From assembly GCA_029776995.1 (NCBI GenBank), contig JAKOTZ010000127.1, positions 1-33,864 on the forward strand: a stretch of DNA of 33,864 nucleotides, in the 5' to 3' direction. Of this stretch, positions 9,401 to 19,089 are shown piece after piece. Below the pieces are notes generated by a model that saw only the letters and a list, made by a program, of their open reading frames with translations, was not told the DNA's origin and ran no database searches. This DNA comes from Candidatus Hydrogenedentota bacterium (GTDB taxonomy: Bacteria; Hydrogenedentota; Hydrogenedentia; Hydrogenedentales; CAITNO01). The first letter of the stretch is position 1, and the number at the start of each line of letters is the position of its first letter. The position numbers were made by a program, and so were the translations under genes.

Positions 9401-10402
9401 CTAGAGATTGTAATCTTCGAGGGAAATACGCAGCACGTATACCGGAATATCCGTTTCAGGCGGATGAAAATCCAGGCGGGCCGCATCCTTTTCCGTGATG
9501 ATGATTGGACGCGTTCCCTGAAAGAGATGCCGGTGAAAGACCGCGTGATCGCGCAACGCCTGAGACCGGCACAGAACCACGCCGAGGCGTTCGAGCAGTT
9601 CGAAGAAACCGCGGCTGTCGCCAATCGCGCACAGGGCGTCCGCTTCGACGCCGCGCAAGGCATCGATCGGCAACATGGCCCCGTCCCGCAGCCGTTCAAA
9701 ACCTTCCGGCGCGTGCCGGGTCAGCCGAACCGGCCGTCCTGGACACAACGCGGCGATGGTGTCCAGCAAAGCAGGGAGTTCCGCGCAACGATCGGCATGG
9801 GTAATGAGGACATGGGTGGCCCGGGCCGCGGCGGACGGGTATTCGCGAAGGATCCCCCGCGGAATAAGCGAACCGTTTCCGAAAGGATTCGCCGCGTTGA
9901 CTACCAGAATATTTTCATCCCGATCCAGGGAAACCGCCTGAAATCCGTCGTCCAGAATCAGGCAATCGCACCCCCGCTCTATTGCGGCTTTCGCGCCGGC
10001 CACGCGGTCTCGGCAGCGCACTATGGTAAGCCCGGGCAGACGCCGCGCCATCAGGGCGGCCTCATCGCCCAGCTCGCGCCAGTGAATGGGTTTTTCTGAT
10101 GTCCAGATGAAAGGTTCCCGGACGCGCGGCGCGCCGTACCCGCGGGTAAGCACCGCCACGCGGGCCCCCGCGGCAAGTTCCGCCGCGGCCCGCTCGAGCA
10201 CAGCGGGCGTCTTTCCGGTTCCGCCGGCGGTGAGATTACCGAAACTGATCACCCGGGCGGGCACACGGACGCGCGGCGCAGCCAGACGCCGGCTCATGCC
10301 CCACGCCTGAAAGGGTGTGGCAGTTCCCAGCAACAGGTCCAGCCAGGCGGGCGCACGCCCTCCGCGGCTGATTTCGTCCATCCAATGCCGCAACGGTCCC
10401 AT
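9401..10402 (-). CDS. lpxK: Tetraacyldisaccharide 4'-kinase
   Basis: VISFGNLTAGGTGKTPAVLE (LpxK Walker A), LTRGYGAPRVREP, LILDDGFQ. Confidence 0.93.
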   Translation of the reverse strand: MGPLRHWMDEISRGGRAPAWLDLLLGTATPFQAWGMSRRLAAPRVRVPARVISFGNLTAGGTGKTPAVLERAAAELAAGARVAVLTRGYGAPRVREPFIWTSEKPIHWRELGDEAALMARRLPGLTIVRCRDRVAGAKAAIERGCDCLILDDGFQAVSLDRDENILVVNAANPFGNGSLIPRGILREYPSAAARATHVLITHADRCAELPALLDTIAALCPGRPVRLTRHAPEGFERLRDGAMLPIDALRGVEADALCAIGDSRGFFELLERLGVVLCRSQALRDHAVFHRHLFQGTRPIIITEKDAARLDFHPPETDIPVYVLRISLEDYNL

Positions 10403-11628
10403 TATCCGCGCCCTGAGCGCCGCGCGCCGGCCGGAGCGAAGCGCTGTCCGCTGAACTGCCTGGCCAGACCCTTAAGCTCCAGCATGGTAAGCGCCGCCAG
10501 GGCCTCTGGAACCGGAATCCGGCAAACCATGGCGACCTCATCCACAAACGATCCCTCCGGATTCAGCGCAGCCAGGACATCGGCCTCCACCGGGGTAAGC
10601 GCCTGCGCCGACGCCGGAGGGACGGGAAATTCCTCCGTATGCCGGCCCGCCTGCCTCTGCTTACCGGAATGGGCTTGTGCCGTCTCCCGTTCTTCCGCGG
10701 CACCGAATAAATCCTCCGCATCCGCGCCGCTCCGGGTATCTTTGGGATAAAAATCCTGTGGCAGCCTGAGTTCCTGAAGGATATCATCGGCGGATTCAAC
10801 CAGTTTTGCCCCTTCCCGGATGAGCGCATGGGGTCCCCGGCTGTTGGCGCGGTTCACCGGCCCCGGCACCGCGAACACTTCACGTCCCTGCTCGGCGGCC
10901 AGCCGCGCGGTAATAAGGGAACCGCTTCCGGGCGGCGCTTCCACCACCACCACGCCCATGGACAACCCGCTGATGATGCGGTTACGCTGGGGGAAATGTC
11001 CTTTGAGCGCTTTGGCCCCCATTGGAAAAGGCGAGATCACCGCGCCGTTCCGGATAATGTCCGCCATGAGGTGGGCGTGAAGGGCCGGGAAGACTTCATC
11101 CACTCCGCAACCCAGCACGGCAATGGTCCTCCCGCCGGCCTGGATGGCGCCCCGGTGCGCGGCGCCGTCAATGCCCTCCGCCATGCCGCTTACGACAGTA
11201 ATACCCCGGCGCGCGAGATCCCCTGCGATCCGCTCTGCCTGCTCCAGGCCATAGGAAGAAGGGCGGCGGGTTCCAACGACCGCGACTGCGTAATGATCCG
11301 TTTCAAGCAGCGTACCCCGGACAAACAGCGTCAGGGGGGGATCGTAAATTTCGGCGAGACTGGGAGGATAGTCCGGACATTCCATCGTAACGAGGCGCGC
11401 GCCGCAGGCATCCATGAGCTGTTCCTGCAGGCGGATATCTACCTGCCCGGATGCGCCGTGAACTTCCCGGGCCACTTTGTCTCCGACGATCTCGGCCAGC
11501 GCGGCAACCGGCTGGCGGAGCACTTCACCCGGATCACGGTATCGGGCCAGCAGGCGCAAGAACAGGGCGCTTCCCACCCCTGGCACCATGGCCAGGGTTA
11601 ACCAGTCCTTTTGTCGCGGCGTGAGCAT
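10402..11628 (-). CDS. dprA: DNA-processing protein DprA (Smf)
   Basis: AVVGTRRPSSYGLEQAERIAGDLARRGITVVSGMAEGIDGAAHRGAIQAGGRTIAVLGCGVD plus a C-terminal winged-helix-like segment (ALTPVEADVLAALNPEGSFVDEVAMVCRIPVPEALAALTMLELKGLARQ). Confidence 0.95.
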   Translation of the reverse strand: MLTPRQKDWLTLAMVPGVGSALFLRLLARYRDPGEVLRQPVAALAEIVGDKVAREVHGASGQVDIRLQEQLMDACGARLVTMECPDYPPSLAEIYDPPLTLFVRGTLLETDHYAVAVVGTRRPSSYGLEQAERIAGDLARRGITVVSGMAEGIDGAAHRGAIQAGGRTIAVLGCGVDEVFPALHAHLMADIIRNGAVISPFPMGAKALKGHFPQRNRIISGLSMGVVVVEAPPGSGSLITARLAAEQGREVFAVPGPVNRANSRGPHALIREGAKLVESADDILQELRLPQDFYPKDTRSGADAEDLFGAAEERETAQAHSGKQRQAGRHTEEFPVPPASAQALTPVEADVLAALNPEGSFVDEVAMVCRIPVPEALAALTMLELKGLARQFSGQRFAPAGARRSGRG

Positions 11629-12983
11629 CAGCGTTTTCTTCCAATACTTTTCGGGTTGCGCGCGGATCCCGGTTGGGATGACGCACTGCTTTCCGCCGAA
11701 GATGCCCGCGGGACCGTGCCGTCAGACGCCGGCAACAGGGGCGGCTCCTCTCGGGGAAATTCCAGCGGCTGCGGCGTTACGGCTTCATCTGGGGATTTTG
11801 GGGGAGGCTGCGGCGGAGGGGGCAACATGATCCCCGTTTCCTCCTGATACCAGACCCGCCAAAGTCCCGCGTCTGTTCCCAGGGGCTGTCCCGTTAACGC
11901 GCGCAAGGCTTTTGCGGCGACTTCCCGCATGCCCCGGTTTTGCTCCATTACGGCGATCAGCGCCGGAACCGCGCGAATGGGATCCTTTCGGGCCACACAT
12001 TTCACCGCCACTTCTTCCTGGTACCGACCAACATTTTTCCTGCCGCAGGCGGCCTCGAAAATCCAATTTTCGGATTCCAGGGTACCCAGGGCATCCAGGG
12101 CGGTAACGGCGTCCGGTCCAGCTTCTTCCGGCCGGTTCTCCAGCAGCTCGATCCATACCCTCGCCGCGCAGGGGGGGCGGAGACACCTGAGCGCTTCCTG
12201 GCAACAGCGCGCCAAATCGCCGGTTGCATCCAGCGCCAAAGCGCACAGCAGATCGGACGCGATCCCCGAACCTGAGCGACCCAGCGCCCACGCGGCGACG
12301 CACCGGTGGCGTGCCGGCTCGGACTCCGCCTCCAGGGTTTTCCGCAACAGCGGCGCGATCATGGGACCGATTTCGGGAAGCATGCAGTCCACCGAGAAAA
12401 CCGCATCAGCTTCTCCCCAGGACAGCGTCCGCATAACATACGCGAACAGCTGTTCCCGGGGAATATCCAGCAGGGCATTCCGCGCGCTCAGCCGTACGCG
12501 CTCGTCGGGATGATAACAGGCGTCCGTAAAAATCCCCGGCATGTCCCGAAGCTGTTCCGCGGTGAGCGGCCAGAGTTCGACCGCTTTGGCGTAATCCTCG
12601 GGAGGAGCTGTTTCCCGCAGCCGGTTCAAGAAATCGACCGTTTCCTGTCGGCTGGAAGAGGCGTATCCGGCATCCTCCTCCCGGATTGCCGCATCAGGAA
12701 AGGCCGGCGGCACTTCAGCAGGCGGCATGGAACGGAAGTCCGATCCGTCCTGCTGATCTGTTTCGCTTTCCGGAAAGGCTACGGCTCCGACCGACCGCTC
12801 CGGCACAGCGTTACCGGATGGCGGCAACCGGTCGTCCCGCCCGGGAACGAACGGCGGCGTCTGGGCCAGCGAGAATGTCTGGGCCACGATCCATACCGCC
12901 ATCAGGCAGGAGAAACCACACGGCCGACGCAGGCCACGCATTGGATAACTGCCCATTCCTGTATCCCGTCCGGTGCCAGTCAT
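11628..12983 (-). CDS. Secreted HEAT-repeat protein
   Basis: N-terminal hydrophobic signal; repeated helical HEAT-like segments (ACYHPDERVRLSARNALLDIP; RHRCVAAWALGRSGSGIASDLLCALALD; AVPALIAVMEQNRGMREVAAKALRALTGQPLGTDAGLWRVWYQEE). Confidence 0.75.
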   Translation of the reverse strand: MTGTGRDTGMGSYPMRGLRRPCGFSCLMAVWIVAQTFSLAQTPPFVPGRDDRLPPSGNAVPERSVGAVAFPESETDQQDGSDFRSMPPAEVPPAFPDAAIREEDAGYASSSRQETVDFLNRLRETAPPEDYAKAVELWPLTAEQLRDMPGIFTDACYHPDERVRLSARNALLDIPREQLFAYVMRTLSWGEADAVFSVDCMLPEIGPMIAPLLRKTLEAESEPARHRCVAAWALGRSGSGIASDLLCALALDATGDLARCCQEALRCLRPPCAARVWIELLENRPEEAGPDAVTALDALGTLESENWIFEAACGRKNVGRYQEEVAVKCVARKDPIRAVPALIAVMEQNRGMREVAAKALRALTGQPLGTDAGLWRVWYQEETGIMLPPPPQPPPKSPDEAVTPQPLEFPREEPPLLPASDGTVPRASSAESSASSQPGSARNPKSIGRKR

Positions 12984-13040
12984 AGCGATATTCTAGCGGT
13001 CCCTGCCGTCATTCGCATACGGCCACCCGGCCGCACGCGG

Positions 13041-14285
13041 TCAGGCCGTGTGAAAGATGCCGCCAAGCCTGGCAATGATATCCGCGGGATCTCCCGCGGT
13101 AAGATCCTCAGCCAGGAAGGCCTGTTTGGTGGTCCGCAGCGTAACCACCAGCGTAGGCGGAGCGCCTGGGCGGGGCTGGTCTTCCACGAACATGTATCCG
13201 TCAAAGTGGATCTGGTCCACCCTGCCGACCTCATCTCCGGCGAAGAGTTCATACATGACACGCAGGACGGTATCGCACAGCGCGGTGGTGTATACCGCGG
13301 CGCGCTGTTCCTCCGTGAGCAGCCGCTCATGGAACGTATTGGTCTGTGGGTCATAATCGACGGCGTAAAGCCACGGAAATGTCCGCAGGGGCGGCAACAG
13401 ATACTCGACCTGGATACCCCGGTCCAACTCGTAATAATCCATATCGTAGGAATGCGGAAAGAATTCGGGCAGGCGGGCGTGGGTCAACAGGAGATCGCAG
13501 TAATCCAGCACGGCATAGGGCTCACCCAGCATGTAGGCTTTGCGTTTGGCATCAATGATGGGCTTGCACTGCTCGCGCTCGGTAAGATAACGCTTTCTGG
13601 CCTGTTCCCAAAGGGCAAGCGCCTGTTCATGCTGGGCCTTGAGCGCGCGGACCACCTGCTGGTGACGCTGCAGTTCAGCCTGGTGATGCTGCATGATCCG
13701 CTTGCAGACCTCTTCCCACTGTTTATGGGCCGCTTCGTAGCGGGCCAGCGCCTCCGCTTCTTTTTCTTCGCGCCTGGACCGCACCAGCTTATCCATGGCG
13801 TCCAATTTTGGAATAAAGACTTCGTCCGTGCGCAGGGGTTCCCGTGGAATCCTGGGCATTTCCGGCGGGGGGGGAAATTCCGGAGGATCCGGCTGGGGGA
13901 CCGTGTAGTCGGGATACTCTTTGACTTTTTCCCAATCCAGCCTGGGCGTAGTTTTTACGGCTTCGGACAGGATGCCCGCGATTTCTCTGAGCTCATCCTG
14001 AGCCAGGGCGGTCCGGGCTTCAGCAATTTTAATTTTCTGGGCGGGCTTGAGATCGGGCCTTTTGGCGTTCATTTCCAACCCAAGCCGTTTCCGTTTGACC
14101 TCATTGCGGTGGTCCTGAATGCCCTGCCAGATTTTTTCGACGAGCGCGGCTTTGTGGATTACCAGGAGGGGCATATCACTGAAAACCACCCGCTGTTTAC
14201 CCAGCGAGGGATAGCGAACCGGCATACGGTATAACTGCAGTCCGGATCCGCTCTGGTAACTTTCGAGATCCTGTTCGTCGTACAT
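13041..14285 (-). CDS. Uncharacterised protein: coiled-coil/Pro-rich N-terminal part plus a conserved C-terminal domain of a type often seen in restriction-system-like proteins
   Basis: Long charged helix (RSRREEKEAEALARYEAAHKQWEEVCKRIMQHHQAELQRHQQ...) then PEFFPHSYDMDYYELDRGIQVEYLLPPL...YTTALCDTVLRVMYELFAGDEVGRVDQIHFDGYM...LVVTLRTTKQAFLAEDL. Start set at ATG 14285; a TTG at 14303 is possible. Confidence 0.6.
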   Translation of the reverse strand: MYDEQDLESYQSGSGLQLYRMPVRYPSLGKQRVVFSDMPLLVIHKAALVEKIWQGIQDHRNEVKRKRLGLEMNAKRPDLKPAQKIKIAEARTALAQDELREIAGILSEAVKTTPRLDWEKVKEYPDYTVPQPDPPEFPPPPEMPRIPREPLRTDEVFIPKLDAMDKLVRSRREEKEAEALARYEAAHKQWEEVCKRIMQHHQAELQRHQQVVRALKAQHEQALALWEQARKRYLTEREQCKPIIDAKRKAYMLGEPYAVLDYCDLLLTHARLPEFFPHSYDMDYYELDRGIQVEYLLPPLRTFPWLYAVDYDPQTNTFHERLLTEEQRAAVYTTALCDTVLRVMYELFAGDEVGRVDQIHFDGYMFVEDQPRPGAPPTLVVTLRTTKQAFLAEDLTAGDPADIIARLGGIFHTA

Positions 14286-14353
14286 CAGGCTTCCCGCCGG
14301 CAACTTTTTGCTTAATGAAAGATTTTACACTATACGGTACATTATGTCCAGTA

Positions 14354-15175
14354 TTATTCCAAATTTTTTGGGCCGGAAATCATCCAGCCGTGGTGCAACG
14401 GGCCGTGCCCCTGCCCCACCTTCAATTCATCGGCTCGCCGAATAGCTTCCGTAAGATAATCTTTAGCCCGGCGAACGGCTTCGGGGACCGGATATCCGAA
14501 ACCGACCATAGTTGCGATGGCGGCCGAAAAGGTACAACCTGTTCCATGGGTATTGGGCGTATTTATTCTTGAACTACGAAAAACACGTATTTCCTCGCCG
14601 TCGTAGAGGTAATCCGTCACATCCTGTCCGTCGGCATGTCCCCCTTTGAGCAGGACCCAGGCGGGACCCAAATCTTTCAGGGCTTTCAGCATATCCTCCG
14701 GTTTATTCACATCCATTGGACGTCCGGTCAGCAGTTCCGCCTCGGGCAGATTCGGGGTCAGTACTGAACAAAGGGGAATAAGTTTCCGGCGCAGCACCTC
14801 CCGCGCGTCGGGCTCTAAAAGGGGATCTCCGCTTTTGGCGGCCATGACCGGATCCACGACGATATTGCGCGCGCCATAACGGTCAAGACGGTCTGCGACC
14901 GCCTCCACAACCGCCGCATCCGCCAGCATCCCGGTTTTGATGGCGTCGCATCCGATATCGTCCATCACCGCGTCCAGCTGGGCCACCACCATATCAGGAT
15001 GCAGGGCTACCGCCCGGGTAACAGCGCGGGTATTCTGCGCGGTAACCGCCGTGATCACGGACATGCCATACCCGCCCAGGGCCAGTATCGTTTTCAGGTC
15101 TGCCTGAATGCCGGCACCTCCGCCGCTGTCACTTCCGGCAATGGTAAGAATTCTTGGAATCCGCTTCACTTTCAA
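14354..15175 (-). CDS. thiD: Hydroxymethylpyrimidine/phosphomethylpyrimidine kinase
   Basis: [79 protein letters not shown]. Start may be TTG 15175 or, more likely, GTG 15169. Confidence 0.94.
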   Translation of the reverse strand: MKVKRIPRILTIAGSDSGGGAGIQADLKTILALGGYGMSVITAVTAQNTRAVTRAVALHPDMVVAQLDAVMDDIGCDAIKTGMLADAAVVEAVADRLDRYGARNIVVDPVMAAKSGDPLLEPDAREVLRRKLIPLCSVLTPNLPEAELLTGRPMDVNKPEDMLKALKDLGPAWVLLKGGHADGQDVTDYLYDGEEIRVFRSSRINTPNTHGTGCTFSAAIATMVGFGYPVPEAVRRAKDYLTEAIRRADELKVGQGHGPLHHGWMISGPKNLE

Positions 15176-15199
15176 TCCTCTTAAGCTGTTTTGGCTCTG

Positions 15200-17089
15200 T
15201 CATGCCGTATTCTGCTGTGTTCCCCGCTTCTTTTCCAGCCATATGTGCAGCATGGCGACATCGGAAGCGCGAACACCGGGAACCCGGGCCGCCTGTCCCA
15301 GGGTCATGGGCCGCATTTCCGTCAGGCGCTGGCGGGTTTCACGGGGCAATCCGGGTATGGATGCGTAATCCAGGTCCGAGGGAATCGCAAGATGCTCAAC
15401 GGCCTGAAACCGCTGAATGGACAGGCGTTCCCGTTCGAGATAACCGGCGTATTTGACTTCGATTTCCACTTTTTCCATAACTTCCCTGGGCAGCGATTCC
15501 GGCGGCGGAGAAAAACGCCAGAGATCCGCGAGCGCAATACCCGGGCGGCTCAAAAGAGCGGCTACCGTCTGAGGCGCCGTTATGGGTTTCCCTCCGCAGG
15601 ATTCCAACAGGGCATTCAGTTCGGGGCACGGACCCAGCCGGACGGATTCAATCCGGCGCCGTTCGGCATCGGCCAGGGCACGCTTACTCCGCGCCTGATC
15701 CAGAATACGCCGGTCGGCAAATCCCAATTCGGCCAGCCGTTCGTCGGCGTTGTCGTGCCGGAGATGGAGCCGGTACTCGGCGCGGGAAGTGAACAGCCTG
15801 TACGGCTCCAGCACGCCGCGGGTGACAATATCATCCACCATCACACCGATATAGGCCTGGCTCCGGTCAATAATCAGCGGCGGCCTTCCCTCCAGTTTCC
15901 GGACGGCATTCAGGGCGGCATAGATTCCCTGTCCCGCTGCCTCTTCATATCCGGAGGTGCCATTGATCTGGCCGGCATGGTACAGCCCCTCCACCCGCCG
16001 GGTCTCCAGGGTAAGGTACAACTCGGTGGGCGGCACGAAATCATATTCCACGGCGTAACCGGGGCGGATAATTTCGGCATTCTCCAGGCCGGGGCAGCTG
16101 TGGAGCATTTCCAGCTGCACGTCCTCGGGAAGGCTGGTGGACAGGCCGTTGACATAGAACTCAGCGGTCTCCAGTCCTTCCGGTTCAAGGAAAAGATGGT
16201 GGCTGTCGCGGTCCGGAAATTTTACGTATTTATCCTCGATGCTGGGGCAGTAACGAGTCCCGATTCCTTCAATGCGCCCGGAGTAAAGCGGCGACCGGTC
16301 CATGGCCGCCAGAATGATCTCGCGGGTACGGGCCGTCGTGCGGGTCAGCCAGCAGGAGACCTGAAAGGGATGAAAGGATTCGCGGTCCGTACTGAAGGAA
16401 AACGGGACCGGGTCGCTGTCTCCAGGCTGTTCTTCGAGCACGGAGAAATCAATGCTGCGGCGGTGTATACGGGGACAGGTTCCGGTTTTCAGACGCCCCA
16501 CCGGAAAACCCAACTGCCGGTACGCTTCACTGAGGTGATCCGCCGGCGGCGCCCCTCCCCGCCCGCCCGCAATGGATGTCATCCCGTAATGGAGGCGTCC
16601 TCGCAGAAAGGTGCCGGTACAGATGATAACCGCGCGGGCGTGAATTTCTTCACCGAGTGAGGTCCGCACCCCGCGGATACGCAAACGATCGCCGGATCCG
16701 GAGGGTTCGGTAATCAGGCCGGTAACTTCGGCCTGTTTGAGCAGAAGGTTTTCCTGGGCTTCGCAGACGGCTTTCATCCGGTACTGGTACCGGACGCGGT
16801 CGGCCTGGGCGCGGGGGGAGTGGACGGCAGGCCCTTTGGACCGGTTCAGCATGCGAAACTGGATGCCCGTGGCATCAATGGCGCGCGCCATTTCACCGCC
16901 GAGCGCGTCGATTTCACGGACGAGCTGGCCTTTGGCCACGCCGCCGATGGCGGGATTACAGGACATCTGGCCGATGGTGTCCATGTTCAGGCCGATCATC
17001 ATGGTCCGATGCCCCATACGGGCGCAGGCCAGCGCGGCCTCAATGCCCGCGTGTCCGGCCCCAACCACAATGACCTCGGGATCCGCCAT
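15200..17089 (-). CDS. mnmG: tRNA uridine-5-carboxymethylaminomethyl modification enzyme MnmG (GidA)
   Basis: [92 protein letters not shown]. Confidence 0.97.
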   Translation of the reverse strand: MADPEVIVVGAGHAGIEAALACARMGHRTMMIGLNMDTIGQMSCNPAIGGVAKGQLVREIDALGGEMARAIDATGIQFRMLNRSKGPAVHSPRAQADRVRYQYRMKAVCEAQENLLLKQAEVTGLITEPSGSGDRLRIRGVRTSLGEEIHARAVIICTGTFLRGRLHYGMTSIAGGRGGAPPADHLSEAYRQLGFPVGRLKTGTCPRIHRRSIDFSVLEEQPGDSDPVPFSFSTDRESFHPFQVSCWLTRTTARTREIILAAMDRSPLYSGRIEGIGTRYCPSIEDKYVKFPDRDSHHLFLEPEGLETAEFYVNGLSTSLPEDVQLEMLHSCPGLENAEIIRPGYAVEYDFVPPTELYLTLETRRVEGLYHAGQINGTSGYEEAAGQGIYAALNAVRKLEGRPPLIIDRSQAYIGVMVDDIVTRGVLEPYRLFTSRAEYRLHLRHDNADERLAELGFADRRILDQARSKRALADAERRRIESVRLGPCPELNALLESCGGKPITAPQTVAALLSRPGIALADLWRFSPPPESLPREVMEKVEIEVKYAGYLERERLSIQRFQAVEHLAIPSDLDYASIPGLPRETRQRLTEMRPMTLGQAARVPGVRASDVAMLHIWLEKKRGTQQNTA

Positions 17090-17097
17090 GGAGACGA

Positions 17098-17592
17098 TCA
17101 GTCCTCCAGTTTGATTGACAGGATCCGTTCGGCCTGGCTGGCCCGGAATTCCTGGAGTTTTTGGGCGAGCCCGGAATCTTCGAGGGCGAGAATTTCCACG
17201 GCCAGCAGCGCGGCATTCGTGGCGCCGGCGGAACCGATTGCCACCCCCGCCACAGGCACGCCGGGAGGCATCTGGGCGATGGCATACAGGGCATCCACGC
17301 CGTTGAGGGCGCCGGATGCGAGGGGTACGCCGATGACCGGCTTGACGGTCAGGGCAGCCACAGCGCCGGGAAGCGCGGCGGCCATTCCCGCGCCGGCGAT
17401 GAAGACTTTAACCCCCTCGGCATCCTTGCGGCGGACATACTCCGCCACGGCGTCCGGGGTGCGATGGGCGGACAGCACCCGGCTCTCATGGGGCACACCG
17501 AACTGCGCCAGGATCTGGTGCGTCTTTTTGAGCACCTCCCAGTCCGAGTCGCTGCCCATCAAGATGCATACGAGGTGTGAGGAAGTATTCAC
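17098..17592 (-). CDS. purE: N5-carboxyaminoimidazole ribonucleotide mutase
   Basis: [75 protein letters not shown]. Confidence 0.95.
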   Translation of the reverse strand: MNTSSHLVCILMGSDSDWEVLKKTHQILAQFGVPHESRVLSAHRTPDAVAEYVRRKDAEGVKVFIAGAGMAAALPGAVAALTVKPVIGVPLASGALNGVDALYAIAQMPPGVPVAGVAIGSAGATNAALLAVEILALEDSGLAQKLQEFRASQAERILSIKLED

Positions 17593-17621
17593 GGTATCTC
17601 CTTTCCGGTTTTGTTATCCGT

Positions 17622-18029
17622 TCAGAAATGGCGTTCGATATAGTCCAGCGCGGCCTCCAGGCTGGGGAGAATTTTGGTGCAATACCGCACCATCCAGGGG
17701 GACATGTCCTGAAAAGAAAATGGGCTGAAAGCAATCACAAATTTACCCAGGTCGTGCGCGGCATAAAAAACCTCCATGGAGGTACCTATGGAAGGCTTGC
17801 AGTAATTTACCAGCAGGATATCGGCATCCCGGACATCCTGGAGGTCAAATTCCACGATTTCGTTCGCGCTGTCCAGCTCACGGTCGCGGAAGTTTCGCCG
17901 CATGGGATCCAGCAGGATAAAGCGACCCGCAAGGCGCTCCTTGGCCCGCTGGCGCCAGGGGACCGACTCTTCCGCTGAAGCGTCCATGATAGGCCCGCTG
18001 AGGTAAATCTTTTTTGCCTGGTTCGTCAT
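17622..18029 (-). CDS. Nucleoside 2-deoxyribosyltransferase-like protein
   Basis: KKIYLSGPIMDAS...WRQRAKERL...LDPMRR...ADILLVNYCKPSIGTSMEVFYAAHDLGKFVIAFSP: small NDT fold with candidate catalytic Glu in TSMEVFYA. Confidence 0.78.
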   Translation of the reverse strand: MTNQAKKIYLSGPIMDASAEESVPWRQRAKERLAGRFILLDPMRRNFRDRELDSANEIVEFDLQDVRDADILLVNYCKPSIGTSMEVFYAAHDLGKFVIAFSPFSFQDMSPWMVRYCTKILPSLEAALDYIERHF

Positions 18030-18057
18030 GGGATCTGTATTCTCCCGAAGCTTTCCG

Positions 18058-19050
18058 TCAGGCGAGGGGCCAGTCCTGCTCTACCCAGGTCCGGATCTGC
18101 TGAACCTCATCATCATCCAGGATCAGATCCCCCGCCGCGGCATTTTCGATGACCTGGCTTTCGGACCGGGCACCTGCCAGGGCGGTAGTCATGCCCGGCT
18201 GCGCGACCAGCCAGGCGAGAAAGACCTGTCCCAGGGTAGCCCCATGGCGTTCCGCAATGGGGCGTGTCTTTTCGAGCAGGTCCCAGACCTTAACACGGTT
18301 TTCCCTGCTGAACAGGGGTTTGGTCCGGCGCAGATCGCCTTCCGGAAACTCGCGGTCCGGCGTAACTTTTCCGGTCAGCAACCCCTGCGCAATGGGGCTG
18401 TACGCCAAAATTCCGATCTGATGCTCCCGGCAGAAGGGCAGGACATCTTTCTCAATCTTCCTGACCAGGGCGCTGTATTCCGGCTGGTCCGAAACGATCT
18501 CGCCATGCCGCAGGCATTCTTCCATCATGGCAGGCGTGAAATTGCTGACGCCGGCATACCGGATTTTGCCTTCTTTTTTCAGGTCCATCAGCGCGCCCAT
18601 GGTATCGGCCAGGGGCGTGGTGGAGTCCGGCCAGTGGCACTGATACAGGTCGATGCAATCCACGCCCAGGCGGCGCAGGCTCTGTTCACATTCCCACCGG
18701 ATGGATTCCGGGCGGAGATTTTTGTAAATGGCCCTCGGGTTCCCGTCATTGTCCCGGGTATCGAAGAATTTTTCACCCTCAGCCAGGTCCCAGCGGAGTC
18801 CACATTTGGTGGCAATAATAACTTTGTCGCGCCTGTCCGCGATGGCCCTGCCGACCACCCGCTCACTGTGCCCCATACCGTAAATGGGCGCCGTATCAAT
18901 AAGCGTCATCCCGTGGTCAACCGCGGCATGGATGGCCCGAACGGCCTCGTCGTCCTGCGTTCCCCCCCACAGCCAGCCGCCGATCGCCCATGCCCCGAAA
19001 GAAATCACCGGAACATTCAGGTCACTGGTACCCAATTGACGAAATTTCAT
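18058..19050 (-). CDS. Aldo/keto reductase
   Basis: MKFRQLGTSDLNVPVISFGAWAIGGWLWGG; LIDTAPIYGMGHSERVVGRA; IDLYQCHWPDSTTPLADTMGALMDLKKEGKIRYAGVSNF. Confidence 0.93.
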   Translation of the reverse strand: MKFRQLGTSDLNVPVISFGAWAIGGWLWGGTQDDEAVRAIHAAVDHGMTLIDTAPIYGMGHSERVVGRAIADRRDKVIIATKCGLRWDLAEGEKFFDTRDNDGNPRAIYKNLRPESIRWECEQSLRRLGVDCIDLYQCHWPDSTTPLADTMGALMDLKKEGKIRYAGVSNFTPAMMEECLRHGEIVSDQPEYSALVRKIEKDVLPFCREHQIGILAYSPIAQGLLTGKVTPDREFPEGDLRRTKPLFSRENRVKVWDLLEKTRPIAERHGATLGQVFLAWLVAQPGMTTALAGARSESQVIENAAAGDLILDDDEVQQIRTWVEQDWPLA

Positions 19051-19089
19051 AGCGTGCCTCCTGTATGTTGTTACCCGGCGGATATGCTG

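Noticed and set aside
12306-14234. 642-aa plus-strand ORF
   Set aside because: Antisense shadow of the HEAT and orphan genes; composition and motifs make no protein-family sense, while the minus-strand frames do.
15191-16660. 489-aa plus-strand ORF
   Set aside because: Antisense to mnmG, which is unambiguous.
17368-17400. PurE reads [10 protein letters not shown] instead of GAGGAAHLPG
   Set aside because: I recall the Ala variant as common in other bacterial and archaeal PurE sequences; SAHRTP is intact, so not flagged as a defect.
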